Shown piece after piece: positions 44,925 to 45,581 of a DNA stretch of 45,581 nucleotides; position 1 is the first letter of the stretch; each line of letters starts with the position of its first letter. The translations under genes were made by a program, and so were the position numbers. Source of the DNA: an uncultured Woeseiaceae bacterium (GTDB lineage: Bacteria; Pseudomonadota; Gammaproteobacteria; Steroidobacterales; Woeseiaceae); contig CABXJW010000007.1 in the NCBI GenBank assembly GCA_902512585.1, positions 1 through 45,581 on the forward strand, written 5' to 3'. A model generated the notes under the pieces. That model saw only the letters and a list, made by a program, of their open reading frames with translations. It was not told the origin of the DNA and did no database searches.

Positions 44925-45581
44925 GTCGATTATGGGAAAAAGGATTACCATTAGACGAACGAGTACTAAAGTATACGGCGGGTGAGGACCATAAGCTCGA
45001 TGAGAGACTCGTAATATATGATGTTCGAGCGAGTATTGCCCATGCTGAAATGTTATCGAGCGTCAATTTATTAACTAATGAGGATTGTTCAAAGATAACT
45101 AATGGCCTTGAGCAGTTATTACATGATTTTGAAAATGGTAAGTGGACAATTACTCTTCAAGATGAAGACGTCCATACAGCTCTGGAAGTTAATTTAACAA
45201 GATTAATCGGAGAGGTTGGTGGTAAAATTCATTTGGGTCGATCGAGAAATGACCAAGTGCTAGTGGCATTAAGGTTGTACATGCTTGATGCCATAGATAT
45301 CGTTTCCCACGGTATCGAGGGTCTCTGTGAGGCGCTCAATTTACTGAAATTGCGTCAAGGTGAGATAACACTTCCAGGAACAACGCATATGCAACATGCT
45401 ATGCCTTCATCTGTTGCACTATGGAGCGAAGCTTTCATTGAAGGCTTCGAGGATATTAAGGAAGGAATTGGAAATGCCAAAATAAGATCAAATAAGAATC
45501 CTCTGGGTAGTGCAGCCGGATATGGTACTCCTGGGCTTCCAATAGATAGAGCCATAACCACAGAAAAACTTGGATTTGAAG
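44921..45581 (+). CDS. argH: Argininosuccinate lyase (5' part, runs off the window)
   Basis: Open frame to the window edge, 220 residues visible. TTG 44921 overlaps the argB stop (TTGA), and a strong GGGAGG (44909-44914) lies six bases upstream, so this start is well supported. The N-terminus LWEKGLPLDERVLKYTAGED is the ArgH start; DEDVHTALEVNLT, HLGRSRNDQVL and THMQHAMPSS are conserved active-site segments. The fumarase-type signature GSSxMPxKxN and any C-terminal fusion (an ArgHA-type acetyltransferase is known in some marine bacteria) lie beyond the window. Confidence 0.95.
   Translation, partial: MSRLWEKGLPLDERVLKYTAGEDHKLDERLVIYDVRASIAHAEMLSSVNLLTNEDCSKITNGLEQLLHDFENGKWTITLQDEDVHTALEVNLTRLIGEVGGKIHLGRSRNDQVLVALRLYMLDAIDIVSHGIEGLCEALNLLKLRQGEITLPGTTHMQHAMPSSVALWSEAFIEGFEDIKEGIGNAKIRSNKNPLGSAAGYGTPGLPIDRAITTEKLGFE

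Overview
The window is AT-rich, densely coded DNA from a Gram-negative heterotroph, most likely a streamlined marine gammaproteobacterium. Supporting signs are a TonB-dependent receptor, a PII protein with the proteobacterial T-loop, monomeric NADP-isocitrate dehydrogenase, several sodium-coupled symporters, short intergenic gaps and A/T-ending codons. Lineage is inference; no rRNA or tRNA gene was seen. About 44 protein genes, one clear riboswitch and a probable ArgR operator were found. No insertion sequence, prophage, CRISPR array or gene-free stretch over 300 bases was seen; the longest gaps are 28509-28745 and 37748-37975.

Layout. Bases 129-3079 hold ilvH, proB and proA (branched-chain and proline synthesis). 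On the minus strand, 3088-8212 carries monomeric icd, a small conserved unknown, an LplT-like MFS transporter, a SYLF lipoprotein-like/lipid-binding protein and a PII regulator. Bases 8339-14720 (plus) hold a fatty-acid desaturase followed by a tight catabolic run: TIM-barrel protein, HSDL2-like SDR, ACAD11/LvaA-like hydroxyacyl-CoA kinase, two crotonases and a 3-hydroxyisobutyrate dehydrogenase-like enzyme. Bases 14762-18646 are a thiamine-salvage operon: a TPP riboswitch, then TonB receptor, small thiamine-binding protein, PnuT transporter and a thiamine/choline-kinase-fold protein. Bases 18683-32589 are a mixed set of house-keeping and transport genes: glyoxalase II, histidine phosphatase, haloalkane dehalogenase, two-subunit sodium/solute symporter, aminotransferase, cystine-type DAACS symporter, VOC-cupin protein, NSS transporter, 2OG oxygenase, secreted MBL hydrolase and an ABC-2 exporter. 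Bases 32602-34257 encode a Tat-type FAD amine oxidase, followed by a compact operon FkbM methyltransferase - prolyl 4-hydroxylase - predicted outer-membrane barrel - FkbM methyltransferase (34298-37747).

The right end, 37976-45581, is an arginine operon: argR, argG, a P-loop gene, argC, argD, argF', argB, argH (the last cut by the window edge). Two features make it the most interesting region. The transcarbamylase belongs to the N-acyl-ornithine type (as in Xanthomonas and Bacteroides) rather than ornithine transcarbamylase, and has Ala at the residue that separates acetyl- from succinyl-ornithine enzymes. No recognisable N-acetylglutamate synthase is seen in the operon; a 357-residue P-loop protein of unknown function sits between argG and argC. 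I propose that this protein may supply or handle the N-acyl-glutamate step of an acylated arginine pathway. That is a hypothesis, not a demonstrated function.
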